Source: Roseateles_B flavus
GTDB taxonomy: Bacteria > Pseudomonadota > Gammaproteobacteria > Burkholderiales > Burkholderiaceae_C
Direction of reading: 5' to 3'
DNA: 64,000 nucleotides
Assembly: GCF_039872765.1 (NCBI RefSeq)
Contig: NZ_JBDPZC010000003.1
Location: forward strand, 389,784-453,783
Below are positions 35,300 through 44,202 of the stretch, piece by piece; position 1 is the stretch's first letter, and every line of letters starts with the position of its first letter. The position numbers and the translations under genes were made by a program. Under the pieces are notes generated by a model. That model was given only the letters and a program-made list of their open reading frames with translations, made no database searches and was not told the DNA's origin.

Positions 35300-38200
35300 G
35301 CGAGGCGCAGGCCACCCTGCCCCTGTCCCTGAGCCAGCGCGAGGTCTGGCTGGACCAGCGCGCCTGGCCGGGCAGCGTGCACCTGCACATCGGCGGCTTC
35401 GCCTTCCTGCATGGGCCGCTGGACCTCGCCCTGCTGCGCCTGAGCCTGCAGCAGCTGGTGGATGAGAACGAGGCCCTGCGCCTGCAGCCGCTGCCGGACG
35501 AGGGCGGCCAGCGCCTGCTCGAGCAGTTCGCCGCGCCGCTGGACATCCTGCCCCTTGATCCCGGTCGCGACACGCGTTCCGCCATGCTGGACTGGTGGCA
35601 CCGGGAATGCCACCAGCGCTTCGACCTCGGCCGCGCCCCGCCCTGGCGCTGCGTGCTGCTGAGCGACGGCCATGCCCTGCACGGCCTGTCCATCCGCTTC
35701 CACCACCTCGTCATGGACGGCTGGTCCACCCAACTCTTCATGCAGCGCTGGACCGAACGCTACACCCAGCTCCAGCAAGACCTGACCCCCGCGCGCGAGC
35801 TTCCCGGCGCCTACCGGGCCTTCATCGAAGCCGGGCGCGACTACCTCGGCAGCGCCGCCTGCCTGCGCGACTCCGACTACTGGGCCGGGCAATGGCCCAC
35901 GCTGCAGGAACCGGCCCTGCCGCCACGCCATGCCCTGCGCGCCCCCGACCGGCTGCCGCGCGCCCACGTCGCCCGCCTGCAAGTGCCGCGGCGCGAGCTC
36001 CAGCCCCTGCAGGCCGCACTGCAGGCGCAGGAAGCCAGCCTCTTTGATGCCGCCCTCTGCGCCATCGCCCTGTACCTGCAGCGCAGCCGCGGCATCGAGC
36101 ACCTGGCGGTGGGCATGCCCAGCCTCAACCGCGGCGGTGCGCGCTGGCGGCAGACCCTGGGCATGTTCGTCAGCGTCCAGCCCCTGCTGCTGCACCTGCG
36201 TCCGCAGATGAGCATCGGCGCCCTGCTGGCTGAAGGCCGCCACCAGGCCCGCACCGGCCTGCGCCATGCCCGCTACCCGCTCAGCGAGACCGCCCACCGC
36301 CTGCAACTGATGCGCAGCGGCCGGGACAGCCTGCTGGACGTGATGGTGTCCCTGGAGCGCCAGAGCTATGCCCTGGGCTTCGGCGCCTGCCGCCTGGAGC
36401 AGGCGCGCCAGAGCTTTGCCGAGGAGGCCCGCTACCCGCTGGCCCTGACCCTGTGCGAGTTCGGTGACGCCGAAGAGGTGGAGCTCGTGCTGGAGCTGTC
36501 TGAGCGCTGCTTCGAGGCCGACGAGGCCGAGCTGCTGCTGCGCCGGCTCTGGCATCTCATGAAGCTGCTGCCCGACGCGCTGGACAGCCCGCTCGACGCC
36601 CCCGCCCTGATGCCCGCCGAGGAGTCCTGGGCCCTCATCCACGGCCTGCACAAGAACCTGGCCAGCACCGAGGCGCCACAGCCGGTGTGGCTGCAGTTCA
36701 GCCGGCAGGCCGGGCTGAATCCCGAGGCCGTGGCCCTGGTCTGGGACGATGCCGCCGGGCAGGCTCAGTCCATGAGCTATGCCGAACTGCAGCAGCGCAG
36801 CCTGAGCCTGGAGTCGGCCCTGCTGCGCGCGGGCCTTCGCCCGGGCCAGGTGGTCGCCCTGCTGCTGGACCGCAGCCCGGCCCTGCTGGCGGCCCTGCTG
36901 GCGGCCTGGCGCTGCGGCGCCTGCGTGCTGCCCCTGTCGACCGAGCTGCCCGGGGAGCGTCTGGCGGAGCTGCTGGAGACCGCCGCGCCCGCCCTGCTGC
37001 TGGGCCAGCGCCAGGAGGTGCTGCGCTGGAGCACGGGCATGCTGCCAGGCATCAGCCTGACGCCGCTGGGCGAGCTGCTCGACGCACCGGCCCTGGCCGG
37101 CGCCGCGCGCCCGCTGCCTGACGCCGCCTACCTGCTCTTCACCTCGGGCTCGACCGGCCGGCCCAAGGCTGTTCGCATGGGCCACGACGCCCTGGCGCGG
37201 CGCCTGGCCTGGCTGGCACGGCGCTGGCAGATCGGCCCGCAGGACCGCTCGGTGCAACAGGTGCAAGCCAGCTTCGACCCGGCCCTGATCGAGCTGCTGC
37301 TGCCGCTCGTGCAGGGCGGCAGCGTGGCCCTGATGCCGCCGGGCCGCCACCATCCCGAGCGCCTGGCGGCCTTCATGCAGCGCCACCGCGCCAGCTTCTG
37401 TGCCCTGGTGCCCTCCAGCCTGGCCGGTCTGCTGGCCGGCCTGCAGAAGCACCCGGTGCCCAGCCTGCGCGTGGCCTGCTGCGGCGGCGAGGTGCTGGCG
37501 CCGGCCCTGTCCAACCGCTTCCTCGCGGAGACGGGCGCCGCGCTCTTCAACGTCTACGGGCCGACGGAAGCCTGCATCTTCGCCAGCGCCTGGCCCTGCG
37601 AGCCCTGGCCCGAGACCGAGGCCCTGCCCCTGGGCCCCGCGGTGGACGACACCCGCATCTACGTGCTGGACGAGCAGCAGCGCCCGCAGCCCTTCGGCGT
37701 CAGCGGCGAGGTCTGGCTGGCCGGACCGACCCTGGCCCTGGGCTACCTGGACCCGCAGGACACGGCCGCTGCCTTCCTGCCCGACCCCTTCCACCCCGGC
37801 GAGCGCATGTACCGCAGCGGGGACCGCGGCTGGCTGGACGTCCAGGGCCGCCTGCATTTCGCCGGCCGGTGCGACCGCCAGCTGAAGCTGCGCGGCTACC
37901 GCATCGACCTGGGCGACGTGGAGGCGGCCTGCCTCAAGCTGCCCGGCGTGCACCAGGCCGCCGTGCAGTGCCTGGACATGGGGGACGGCCCGCGACTGCA
38001 TGCCTGGCTGGCAGGCCCGCGCGCCCAGGCCGAGCCCACCCTGGCCGCCCTGCTGCGCCAGCGCCTGCCCGATTACATGGTGCCCGCCAGCCTCACCCTG
38101 CTGCCGGAGCTGCCGCTGAACAGCAGCGGCAAGCTGCTGCTGGAGCGGCTGCCACCGCCCGCGCACGCCACGGGCCCCTTGGCCGAGCCCCGCGCCGCCA

Positions 38201-39126
38201 CCGCGCTGGAGGCAGCGCTGCAGGACCTGTGGCGCGAGCACCTGAAACGGACCGTCGTCGGCCTGGAGCAGAACTTCTTCGACCTGGGTGGAGATTCCCT
38301 GGCAGCGCTCGCCATCCTGGCGGCCATGGAGGAGCGGCTGGGGCGCCGCCTGCCCCTGCAGCTGATCGTGGACCACCCCACCGTGCGCCAGCTCGCCTTC
38401 GCCCTGGCCGCACCGCAGGCCGCCGAGGGCGTCCTTCTGTCCCTGAGCCGAGACATGCAGGCGCCGCGCCTGTACGTCGCGGCCTCCGGCCATGGCGACG
38501 TGCTGCGCCTGCAGGCCCTGGCGCGTGCGCTGGAAGGCCGGCTGAGCGTGCTGATGCTGCAGCCGCCGCGCGAGGCCCCGGCGCACATGGGCGCGCTGGC
38601 CGAGGTCTATGCCGATGCGATCGCGAGCGAGCCCTCGCGGCGCTTCTGGCTGGCCGGATTCTCGGTGGGCGGGGTCAGTGCCCTGGCCTGCTGCCGGGCG
38701 CTGGAAGCCCGCGGGCTCGCGCCGCAGGGCCTGGTGCTGCTGGACAGCATCCACCCGGAAGCCGTCATCGGTGGCACCAGCTCCTGGCGCGCCCTGGGCT
38801 GGCTGGTCCGTCGACTGCATGTGCAGGACCTCAGCATGAATGGCCGCCGCCTGGGCGCCATGTTCGCCGACCCCGGCCTGGTGGCCCAGGTCATGGCCCT
38901 GCGCAGCCACCGGGTCGAGCCCTGCAGCAGCCCGGTCTGGCTGCTCAAGACCACCGGCCTGCTGCGCTGGAACCGCCTGCTCTTCCAGGGCTGGCAGCGG
39001 CTCTTCGGCGAGCGCCTGCGCAGCACCGCGGTGCGCGGCCTGCATGGCTCCATGTTCGAGCCCGAGCATGTGCAGCACCTGGCCGACAGCCTGCTCGCGC
39101 TGATGGGCACCAGGATCGAGCCATGA
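35296..39126 (+). CDS. Single-module non-ribosomal peptide synthetase (C-A-T-TE)
   Basis: 1276 residues. Order: condensation domain with the active HHLVMDG motif (about 136-142); adenylation domain with TSGSTGRPK (616-624), NVYGPTEA, YRSGDRGWLD and the Lys of LNSSGK; carrier domain with GGDS and phosphopantetheine Ser about 1001; thioesterase with GFSVGG (Ser about 1123) and a His in LHGSMF. The A4 region FDPALIE keeps the Asp that binds an alpha-amino group, so it likely loads an amino acid, but I cannot name it. One complete module opening with a C domain suggests joining an acyl or amine donor to one amino acid. Coupled by four-base overlaps to the patatin before and the VTT protein after. 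Confidence 0.93.
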   Translation: MSEAQATLPLSLSQREVWLDQRAWPGSVHLHIGGFAFLHGPLDLALLRLSLQQLVDENEALRLQPLPDEGGQRLLEQFAAPLDILPLDPGRDTRSAMLDWWHRECHQRFDLGRAPPWRCVLLSDGHALHGLSIRFHHLVMDGWSTQLFMQRWTERYTQLQQDLTPARELPGAYRAFIEAGRDYLGSAACLRDSDYWAGQWPTLQEPALPPRHALRAPDRLPRAHVARLQVPRRELQPLQAALQAQEASLFDAALCAIALYLQRSRGIEHLAVGMPSLNRGGARWRQTLGMFVSVQPLLLHLRPQMSIGALLAEGRHQARTGLRHARYPLSETAHRLQLMRSGRDSLLDVMVSLERQSYALGFGACRLEQARQSFAEEARYPLALTLCEFGDAEEVELVLELSERCFEADEAELLLRRLWHLMKLLPDALDSPLDAPALMPAEESWALIHGLHKNLASTEAPQPVWLQFSRQAGLNPEAVALVWDDAAGQAQSMSYAELQQRSLSLESALLRAGLRPGQVVALLLDRSPALLAALLAAWRCGACVLPLSTELPGERLAELLETAAPALLLGQRQEVLRWSTGMLPGISLTPLGELLDAPALAGAARPLPDAAYLLFTSGSTGRPKAVRMGHDALARRLAWLARRWQIGPQDRSVQQVQASFDPALIELLLPLVQGGSVALMPPGRHHPERLAAFMQRHRASFCALVPSSLAGLLAGLQKHPVPSLRVACCGGEVLAPALSNRFLAETGAALFNVYGPTEACIFASAWPCEPWPETEALPLGPAVDDTRIYVLDEQQRPQPFGVSGEVWLAGPTLALGYLDPQDTAAAFLPDPFHPGERMYRSGDRGWLDVQGRLHFAGRCDRQLKLRGYRIDLGDVEAACLKLPGVHQAAVQCLDMGDGPRLHAWLAGPRAQAEPTLAALLRQRLPDYMVPASLTLLPELPLNSSGKLLLERLPPPAHATGPLAEPRAATALEAALQDLWREHLKRTVVGLEQNFFDLGGDSLAALAILAAMEERLGRRLPLQLIVDHPTVRQLAFALAAPQAAEGVLLSLSRDMQAPRLYVAASGHGDVLRLQALARALEGRLSVLMLQPPREAPAHMGALAEVYADAIASEPSRRFWLAGFSVGGVSALACCRALEARGLAPQGLVLLDSIHPEAVIGGTSSWRALGWLVRRLHVQDLSMNGRRLGAMFADPGLVAQVMALRSHRVEPCSSPVWLLKTTGLLRWNRLLFQGWQRLFGERLRSTAVRGLHGSMFEPEHVQHLADSLLALMGTRIEP

Positions 39127-39809
39127 GCCGGGCTGCGCTGGCACCGGGCCTGCGATGGCGCCTGGTCCTGCTGTTCGTCCTGCTGACGGGCCTGTTGCTG
39201 CTGGCCTGGGCCTGGCAGCAAGACCATTGGCAGGCCTGGCTGCGCGGCGGGCAGGCCCTGCAGTGGCTGCGCGCTCAGGCCGCCGCGCTGGGGCCGCTGG
39301 CCGTCTGGCTGATGATGAGCGCCGCCCTGTGCCTGGCGCTGCCCCTGGTGGTGCTGAGCCTGCTGGTGATCGCCGCCTTCGGCCCGGCCTGGGGCATGGC
39401 GCTGTGCTTTGCCGCCGCCGGGCTGTCCGCGCTGGTGAGCCACCGCATCGGCCACGGGCTGGGCCATGCGCTGCTGCTGCGCCTGGCCGGTCCGCGGGTG
39501 CGCCTGCTCAGCGAGGCCCTGGGCCGGCGTGGTCTGCTGGCCGTGATCCTGATGCGCCTGACGCCCATCGCGCCCTTCGCGGTGGTGAACATGGTGGCGG
39601 GCGCCACCCACATCCGCCCCTGGCAGATGCTGCTGGGTACCTGGATCGGCATGGCGCCCAGCACCCTGGTCATGGGCCTCTTTCTTGACCCGCTGCTGCG
39701 CCTGCTCGGGCGCCTGGACCTGCCGGTGGCCGCCGGCATCGCCGCGCTGATTGCCGCGGCGGCCGCGCTGCTGGGCTGGCGCCGCCGCCGGGCGCGCCCT
39801 CAGGGCTGA
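39123..39809 (+). CDS. TVP38/TMEM64 (VTT-domain) membrane protein
   Basis: 228 residues, about six hydrophobic segments. VTT-domain signatures are visible: the GPAWGMALCFAAAGLSALVS region and the re-entrant F/LxR-P motif (ILMRLTPIAPFAVVNMVAGA). DedA/VTT proteins are lipid scramblases or flippases. The start overlaps the NRPS stop, making this the third gene of a translationally coupled operon, where a lipid-moving membrane protein would suit an amphiphilic product. The 3' end overlaps the convergent FAA hydrolase gene by 10 bases. Confidence 0.85.
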   Translation: MSRAALAPGLRWRLVLLFVLLTGLLLLAWAWQQDHWQAWLRGGQALQWLRAQAAALGPLAVWLMMSAALCLALPLVVLSLLVIAAFGPAWGMALCFAAAGLSALVSHRIGHGLGHALLLRLAGPRVRLLSEALGRRGLLAVILMRLTPIAPFAVVNMVAGATHIRPWQMLLGTWIGMAPSTLVMGLFLDPLLRLLGRLDLPVAAGIAALIAAAAALLGWRRRRARPQG

Positions 39810-40654
39810 GGCCGTGCCTGCACCCGCAGCTGCTGCTCGCCCAAGCCCTGCACGCCCAGTCGCATCTCGTCACCCGCCTTCAGGTAGACGGGCTGCGGCT
39901 TGCGGCCCATGCCCACGCCGGGCGGCGTGCCGGTGGAGATCAGGTCTCCCGGGTAAAGCGTCATGAAGCGGCTGATGTAGCTCACCAGCTGAGCCACGCC
40001 GAAGACCATGGTGCGCGTGCTGCCGCGCTGCATGGGCTGACCGTTGAGGTCCAGCCAGAGGGTCAGGTCTTGCGGGTCGGCCACCTCGTCCGCCGTGACC
40101 AGCCAGGGGCCGATGGGGCCGAAGCTGTCGCAGCCCTTGCCCTTGTCCCAGGTGCCGCCGCGCTCCAGCTGGTACTCGCGCTCAGAGACATCGTTGACCA
40201 CGCAGTAGCCGGCCACGTGGGACAGCGCATCCGCCTCGTCCACATAGCTGGCCTGGCGGCCGATCACCACGCCCAGCTCCACCTCCCAGTCTGTCCGCGT
40301 CGAGCCCCGGGGCAGCCAGACGGTGTCCCGGGCGCCGATGGCGCAGGAGGGCGGCTTCATGAACAGCACCGGCTCGGCCGGCACGGCCATGCCGGCCTCG
40401 GCGGCGTGGTCCGCGTAGTTGAGCCCCACGCAAAGGAACTTGCCCATGCCGCTCCAGGGCAGGCCCAGGCGGGTCTCGGGCGGCAGCAGCGGCAGGCGCG
40501 CTGGATCGATCCGGCGCAGCCGCTCCAGGACCTCGGGCGCCAGCGCGGCGCCGTCCAGCACGGGGCAGTGGGCGCTGAGATCGCGCAGCTGCCCGTCATC
40601 GTCCACCAGGCCCGGGCGCTCGGCTCCGGGCGCGCCCCAGCGCATCAGCTTCAT
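39800..40654 (-). CDS. Fumarylacetoacetate-hydrolase-family protein
   Basis: 284 residues. The FAH fold is shown by FLCVGLNYADHAAEAG, the metal-binding TDWEVELGVVIG (two acidic ligands), GYCVVNDVSEREYQ and DLISTGTPPGVGMG. Members cleave C-C bonds in aromatic or sugar catabolism or act as ureidoglycolate lyase/acylpyruvase; the substrate here is not decided by context. GAGGAGCAC precedes the ATG at 40652-40654. Confidence 0.9.
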   Translation of the reverse strand: MKLMRWGAPGAERPGLVDDDGQLRDLSAHCPVLDGAALAPEVLERLRRIDPARLPLLPPETRLGLPWSGMGKFLCVGLNYADHAAEAGMAVPAEPVLFMKPPSCAIGARDTVWLPRGSTRTDWEVELGVVIGRQASYVDEADALSHVAGYCVVNDVSEREYQLERGGTWDKGKGCDSFGPIGPWLVTADEVADPQDLTLWLDLNGQPMQRGSTRTMVFGVAQLVSYISRFMTLYPGDLISTGTPPGVGMGRKPQPVYLKAGDEMRLGVQGLGEQQLRVQARPQP

Positions 40655-40708
40655 GCGTGCTCCTCGATGTGAATGGCCGGGGCCAGTCTACGGCCCCCGG
40701 GTTTCCGT

Positions 40709-41134
40709 TCAGGACAGCTTGTAGGTCTGCAGGTGGATGCTGGTCTCGGTGGCACCGATGCCCTTGATCAGGCGCACCCGCTCCAGCACCTCGGCGAGCT
40801 CGCCCAGGGTGGCGGCGCGCAGCTCGGCCAGCAGGTCCCAGCGGCCGTTCGTGTCGAAAAGGCCGGACACGCCGGGCTCGCCCAGCAGGATGGCGATCAC
40901 CTCGCGGGTCTTGTTGCCCTCCACCGCGATGCTCATCCAGGCGGTGATGGCATTGGGCGTGACGTCGGGCCGCAGCTTGACGGTGTAGCCGACGATCACG
41001 CCGCTGTCTTCCAGCTTGGCGATCCGGTTGGTGACCGTCCCGCGCGAGACCTTGAGCTTGGCCGCCAGCGTGGCCACGGTGGCGCGGGCGTCCTGGCGCA
41101 GCAGCGCCATCAATTGCTGGTCGAGGGTATCCAT
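40709..41134 (-). CDS. Lrp/AsnC-family transcriptional regulator
   Basis: 141 residues from the ATG at 41132-41134, with GGAG upstream. N-terminal winged helix-turn-helix (LDQQLMALLRQDARATVATLAAKLKVSR, of which the last part is the recognition region TVTNRIAKLE) and a C-terminal RAM domain that binds amino acids (GVSGLFDTNGRWDLLAELRA). It diverges from an ornithine cyclodeaminase family gene, with two palindromic sites between them, so it most likely senses an amino acid and controls that gene and itself. Confidence 0.92.
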   Translation of the reverse strand: MDTLDQQLMALLRQDARATVATLAAKLKVSRGTVTNRIAKLEDSGVIVGYTVKLRPDVTPNAITAWMSIAVEGNKTREVIAILLGEPGVSGLFDTNGRWDLLAELRAATLGELAEVLERVRLIKGIGATETSIHLQTYKLS

Positions 41135-41193
41135 GGGTGGCTCCGGCGGAAGGGGGCCTCGTGCGATCTCAAGGCCCGGGTGCGAGGGGGATT

Positions 41194-41229
41194 TTGCCAT
41201 TTTGGCAATTTCTACTGCCGAAATGGCAA
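41194..41229. promoter_or_regulatory. Paired palindromic operators between the Lrp regulator and ocd-like gene
   Basis: Site 1 (41194-41208) is TTGCCA-N3-TGGCAA, a perfect dyad. Site 2 (41215-41229) is CTGCCGAAATGGCAA, matching the complement of site 1 at 13 of 15 bases. Their centres are 21 bases apart, two helical turns, as expected for an Lrp dimer pair on one DNA face. Confidence 0.65.
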
Positions 41230-41318
41230 TGAACCTTGAGTTTTTGAACAACTCTTGCGCTTCTTTCTAACGCCAGGCTTGAGAAGAATCATGTCCATCA
41301 CAACAACGGAGACTTCTC

Positions 41319-42365
41319 ATGGCACTCCTGCTGAGCACCCACGATGTGGCTGCAATGACCCGACGAATGGGCCTTCCCGAGCTGCTGAAGCGCCTGGTGG
41401 GCTATCTGGAAGCCGACTACCTGCGCTGGCAGGACTTCGACAAGACGCCCCGCATCGCCGCTCATTCGGCGGACGGCGTGATCGAGCTGATGCCCATCGC
41501 CGACCACGAGCTCTACACCTTCAAGTACGTGAATGGCCACCCGACGAACTACCGTTTCGGCCTGTCCACCGTGATGGCCTTCGGCGCCCTGGCCGAAATG
41601 GCCACCGGCACGCCGCAAGTGCTGTCCGAGCTGACCATCAGCACGGCGCTGCGCACGGCCGCCACCTCGGTAATGGTCGCCAAGCGGCTTGCACGTCCTG
41701 ATGCCAAGACCATGGCCCTGATCGGCAATGGCGCGCAAAGCGAATTCCAGGCCCTGGCCTTCCACCACCTGCTGGGTATCGAGGAGATCCGTCTCTTCGA
41801 CATCGACCCCGCAGCCACCGCCAAGCTGATGCGCCATCTCCAATCCGTGCCGGGCCTGCGTCTGGTTCCCTGCCAGAGCACGGCCGAGGCAGTGAAGGGC
41901 GCGGACATCGTCACCACGGTCACCGCCGACAAGACCAATGCCACCATCATCACGCCCGAAATGCTGGAGCCCGGCATGCACATCAACGGCGTGGGCGGAG
42001 ACTGCCCCGGCAAGACGGAGCTGCACCGCGGCGTGCTGGAGCAGTCCAGCGTGTTCGTGGAGTTCGAGCCTCAGTCGCGCATCGAGGGGGACATCCAGCA
42101 GATGCCTGCCGACTTCGCCGTGACCGAGTTCTGGCGTGTGCTGTCCGGCCAGGTGCCTGGCCGCCGTGACGCGCAGGAGATCACCGTGTTCGACTCCGTA
42201 GGCTTTGCACTGGAGGACTTCTCCATGCTGCGCCTGCTGCGCGACTGCGCCCGTGAACTGGGCCTGGGCAGCGAGATCAGCCTGGTGCCGCGCATGGCCG
42301 ACCCCAAGGACCTCTTCGGCGAACTGATCACGCCCGAGGCCGAATCCCAGCGCCGGGCCGCCTGA
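41319..42365 (+). CDS. ocd: Ornithine cyclodeaminase / mu-crystallin family protein
   Basis: 348 residues. OCD converts ornithine to proline and ammonia using bound NAD. Seen: the substrate-binding region RFGLSTVMAFGALAEMATG, in which the first half is strongly conserved, the Rossmann motif MALIGNGAQSEFQALAF, the catalytic Asp in INGVGGDCPGKTEL and DSVGFALEDF. The length fits the longer proteobacterial OCD branch. ACGGAGA precedes the ATG. It is divergent from the Lrp regulator, which fits amino-acid-induced catabolism. Confidence 0.9.
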   Translation: MALLLSTHDVAAMTRRMGLPELLKRLVGYLEADYLRWQDFDKTPRIAAHSADGVIELMPIADHELYTFKYVNGHPTNYRFGLSTVMAFGALAEMATGTPQVLSELTISTALRTAATSVMVAKRLARPDAKTMALIGNGAQSEFQALAFHHLLGIEEIRLFDIDPAATAKLMRHLQSVPGLRLVPCQSTAEAVKGADIVTTVTADKTNATIITPEMLEPGMHINGVGGDCPGKTELHRGVLEQSSVFVEFEPQSRIEGDIQQMPADFAVTEFWRVLSGQVPGRRDAQEITVFDSVGFALEDFSMLRLLRDCARELGLGSEISLVPRMADPKDLFGELITPEAESQRRAA

Positions 42366-42501
42366 GCCGGCTCACCCTTGCGGGCGGCGCCCCCTCCCCC
42401 GATGGAGTGATAGGGGCGCCGGTCGGCAACACCGAAGATGCCACCCCAGCGGCGCCGCCACAGGCAGGGCCGCCCGGGTGGCTGAAGCATGGAGGTGTTG
42501 C

Positions 42502-42732
42502 ATGAGTCCCGAACTGAGACGGGTGCTGGGGGTCCAGACCCTGGCCCTGCTGGCGGCCCTGCTCTGCATTCTTCATGAGACGGCGCCGGCGCAGCCGGGG
42601 CCCATCGGCCTGGGTCAGGCCACTCGAGGCAGCATCCCTGCGGGGGCTGCCTCGAAGTCCGCCCTGCCTCAGGCGGCCAGGCTGGCCTTGAAGGCGCGCG
42701 CCTCCCGGCGCTTGGCCTTGGTGGCCTCCTGA
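42502..42732 (+). CDS. Possible small membrane protein
   Basis: 76-residue frame not recognised from any family. It has a strong ribosome site (GGAGGTG, 4 bases before the ATG) and one hydrophobic segment (VLGVQTLALLAALLCILH), then a polar tail. Against it: the last 64 bases lie antisense to the 3' end of the gene at 42669, and composition alone gives little support. Confidence 0.35.
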   Translation: MSPELRRVLGVQTLALLAALLCILHETAPAQPGPIGLGQATRGSIPAGAASKSALPQAARLALKARASRRLALVAS

Positions 42733-43196
42733 CGGTAGAGCTCCTCGGCTTCCTGGCGCAGCAGCACGGCCTTTTCCAGGGCCTGCATGTAGCGCTCCAC
42801 GGTGTAGGTGGACTCGGAAGCGATGTAGACGCTGCGGCGGCGTGCCGGCTCACCATAACGGGGCAGGAGCACGGTGAAGCTGCAATCCCTCAGCTTGCCG
42901 CGGCGCTGGCGCACGATGGGGCCGGAGATGCCCACCGGCAGCTCGCTGGTCTTGTTGGCGTTGGGTTCGGGCTTGAGGCGGGTGGGGGCCGGGAGCTTGG
43001 CCACGCGCTTGAGCAGTTCCTTGGTCGCCGCGGCGAGGGCACCACCGGCTCCGCCGGGGAACTTGCTGTCCGAATAGAACTTGGTGCCGCCGTAGCGCAG
43101 CTGCCAACCGTGGGTGGAACGTGAATCGATGCGCTGCACGCCCTGCGGAACGGTGAACTGTTCACCGGTGTAGATCAATACTTCTCTGGTTTTCAT
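42669..43196 (-). CDS. Unrecognised protein with possible tandem AP2-like segments
   Basis: 175 residues from the ATG at 43194-43196 (GGGGATA upstream); longer in-frame starts lack support. No signal peptide or membrane helix. Two stretches, VQRIDSRSTHGWQLRYGG with FYSDSKF and later SGPIVRQRRGKLRDCSF with RSVYIASES, each read as short beta-strands followed by an Ala-rich helix, the outline of AP2-type DNA-binding domains. The C-terminus is basic (TKAKRREARAFKASLAA). A DNA-binding role is my inference from this outline and is uncertain. Confidence 0.6.
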   Translation of the reverse strand: MKTREVLIYTGEQFTVPQGVQRIDSRSTHGWQLRYGGTKFYSDSKFPGGAGGALAAATKELLKRVAKLPAPTRLKPEPNANKTSELPVGISGPIVRQRRGKLRDCSFTVLLPRYGEPARRRSVYIASESTYTVERYMQALEKAVLLRQEAEELYRQEATKAKRREARAFKASLAA

Positions 43197-43564
43197 GAGG
43201 TATCCCCATACAACTGGATAACTCCCTGTGTGCGCTAGTGTAACGGTCGCGTCACAGAAGCAGACTTGTGTCGTTAGGAAAGGGGACGGCGCCTGCAGGC
43301 TGGATGCCACAGTGGCCGCCCCAGTGTCACCCGGGTGACAAGCAAAGGCCCATCACGAGACCTTGCAAGCCCCTCGCGCCTCGGCCCCAGCTTCGTGCTC
43401 AGCCGAGCGCTCGGCCTCCCGCCGGCTCCGTGCAGTGTCGCGGCACAGGCCGTTCCACACAGGCGCGGCGTCTCGAAACTTAGGTCCGACTGAAGCCTTC
43501 CCGCGGGTCCCTGGCCGGGTGGCCTTGATCCTGCACAATGCGGCATCTGTCACCGAGAGGGTCT
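43197..43564. other. 368-base divergent intergenic region
   Basis: Lies between the unrecognised minus-strand gene and the DsbA-like gene. A mildly AT-rich part near 43200-43290 may hold the minus-strand promoter. I found no dyad, terminator or RNA gene. Confidence 0.5.
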
Positions 43565-44197
43565 ATGCAAAGGCGTCAATTCATCGTCCAGGGCAGCGCC
43601 AGCCTGTCCATGCTTGCCGTGCCTGCGCTGAGCCAGGCACAAGTCCGGCCGACCGAAGGCCGGCAATACCTGAAGCTGTCCACGCCCCTGCCCGGCGCGG
43701 CTGCCGACGGCGAGGTGCTGGAGTTCTTCTCCTACACCTGCCCGCATTGCCATGCCTTCGAGCCGTCTCTGCACCAGTGGCTGGCGCGCAAGCCGGCCAA
43801 GGTCCAGTTCCGCCGGGTCCCCATGGTCATCAATCCCATCGCCCGGGTGACGCAGAAGGTCTACTACGCCCTGGAAGCCATGGGCCAGCTGGAAGCCCTG
43901 CACAGCAGTGTCTTCAAGGCGGTGCAGGCGGACCTCACCAAGTTCCAGACCCTGGACAGCGCCCAGGCCGAGCTGGTGAAGCTGGGCGTCGATGGCGCGC
44001 GCTTCAAGCAGACGGCGGAATCCTTCGGCGTGCAGTCCAAGTGCCAGCAGGCCACCAGCCTGGGGCAGGCGGTCACCAGCCATGGCGTGCCGACCGTCGT
44101 CGTCAATGGCCGCTGGGTGACCAGCCCCTCCATCGCCCAGGGCTATCCCGAGGCCCTGGCTGCCATCGACCACCTGCTGACCCTGCCCCGGGCCTGA
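43565..44197 (+). CDS. dsbA: DsbA-like thiol:disulfide oxidoreductase
   Basis: 210 residues. N-terminal export signal (QGSASLSMLAVPALSQA), then a thioredoxin fold with the active site CPHC (about residues 59-62, in FSYTCPHCHAFEP), the DsbA-type redox motif, and the cis-Pro loop GVPTVVVNG. It introduces disulfides into exported proteins. Start at 43565 with GAGAGGG upstream. The YbiB-like gene follows after 5 bases. Confidence 0.92.
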   Translation: MQRRQFIVQGSASLSMLAVPALSQAQVRPTEGRQYLKLSTPLPGAAADGEVLEFFSYTCPHCHAFEPSLHQWLARKPAKVQFRRVPMVINPIARVTQKVYYALEAMGQLEALHSSVFKAVQADLTKFQTLDSAQAELVKLGVDGARFKQTAESFGVQSKCQQATSLGQAVTSHGVPTVVVNGRWVTSPSIAQGYPEALAAIDHLLTLPRA

Positions 44198-44202
44198 GCC
44201 CC

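Noticed and set aside
35233..39144. A 1303-codon open frame antisense to the NRPS gene
   Set aside because: It mirrors the third-position GC of the real gene, has a biased low-complexity composition (Gln, His, Ala, Gly) and no domain, while the opposite strand encodes a full C-A-T-TE enzyme.
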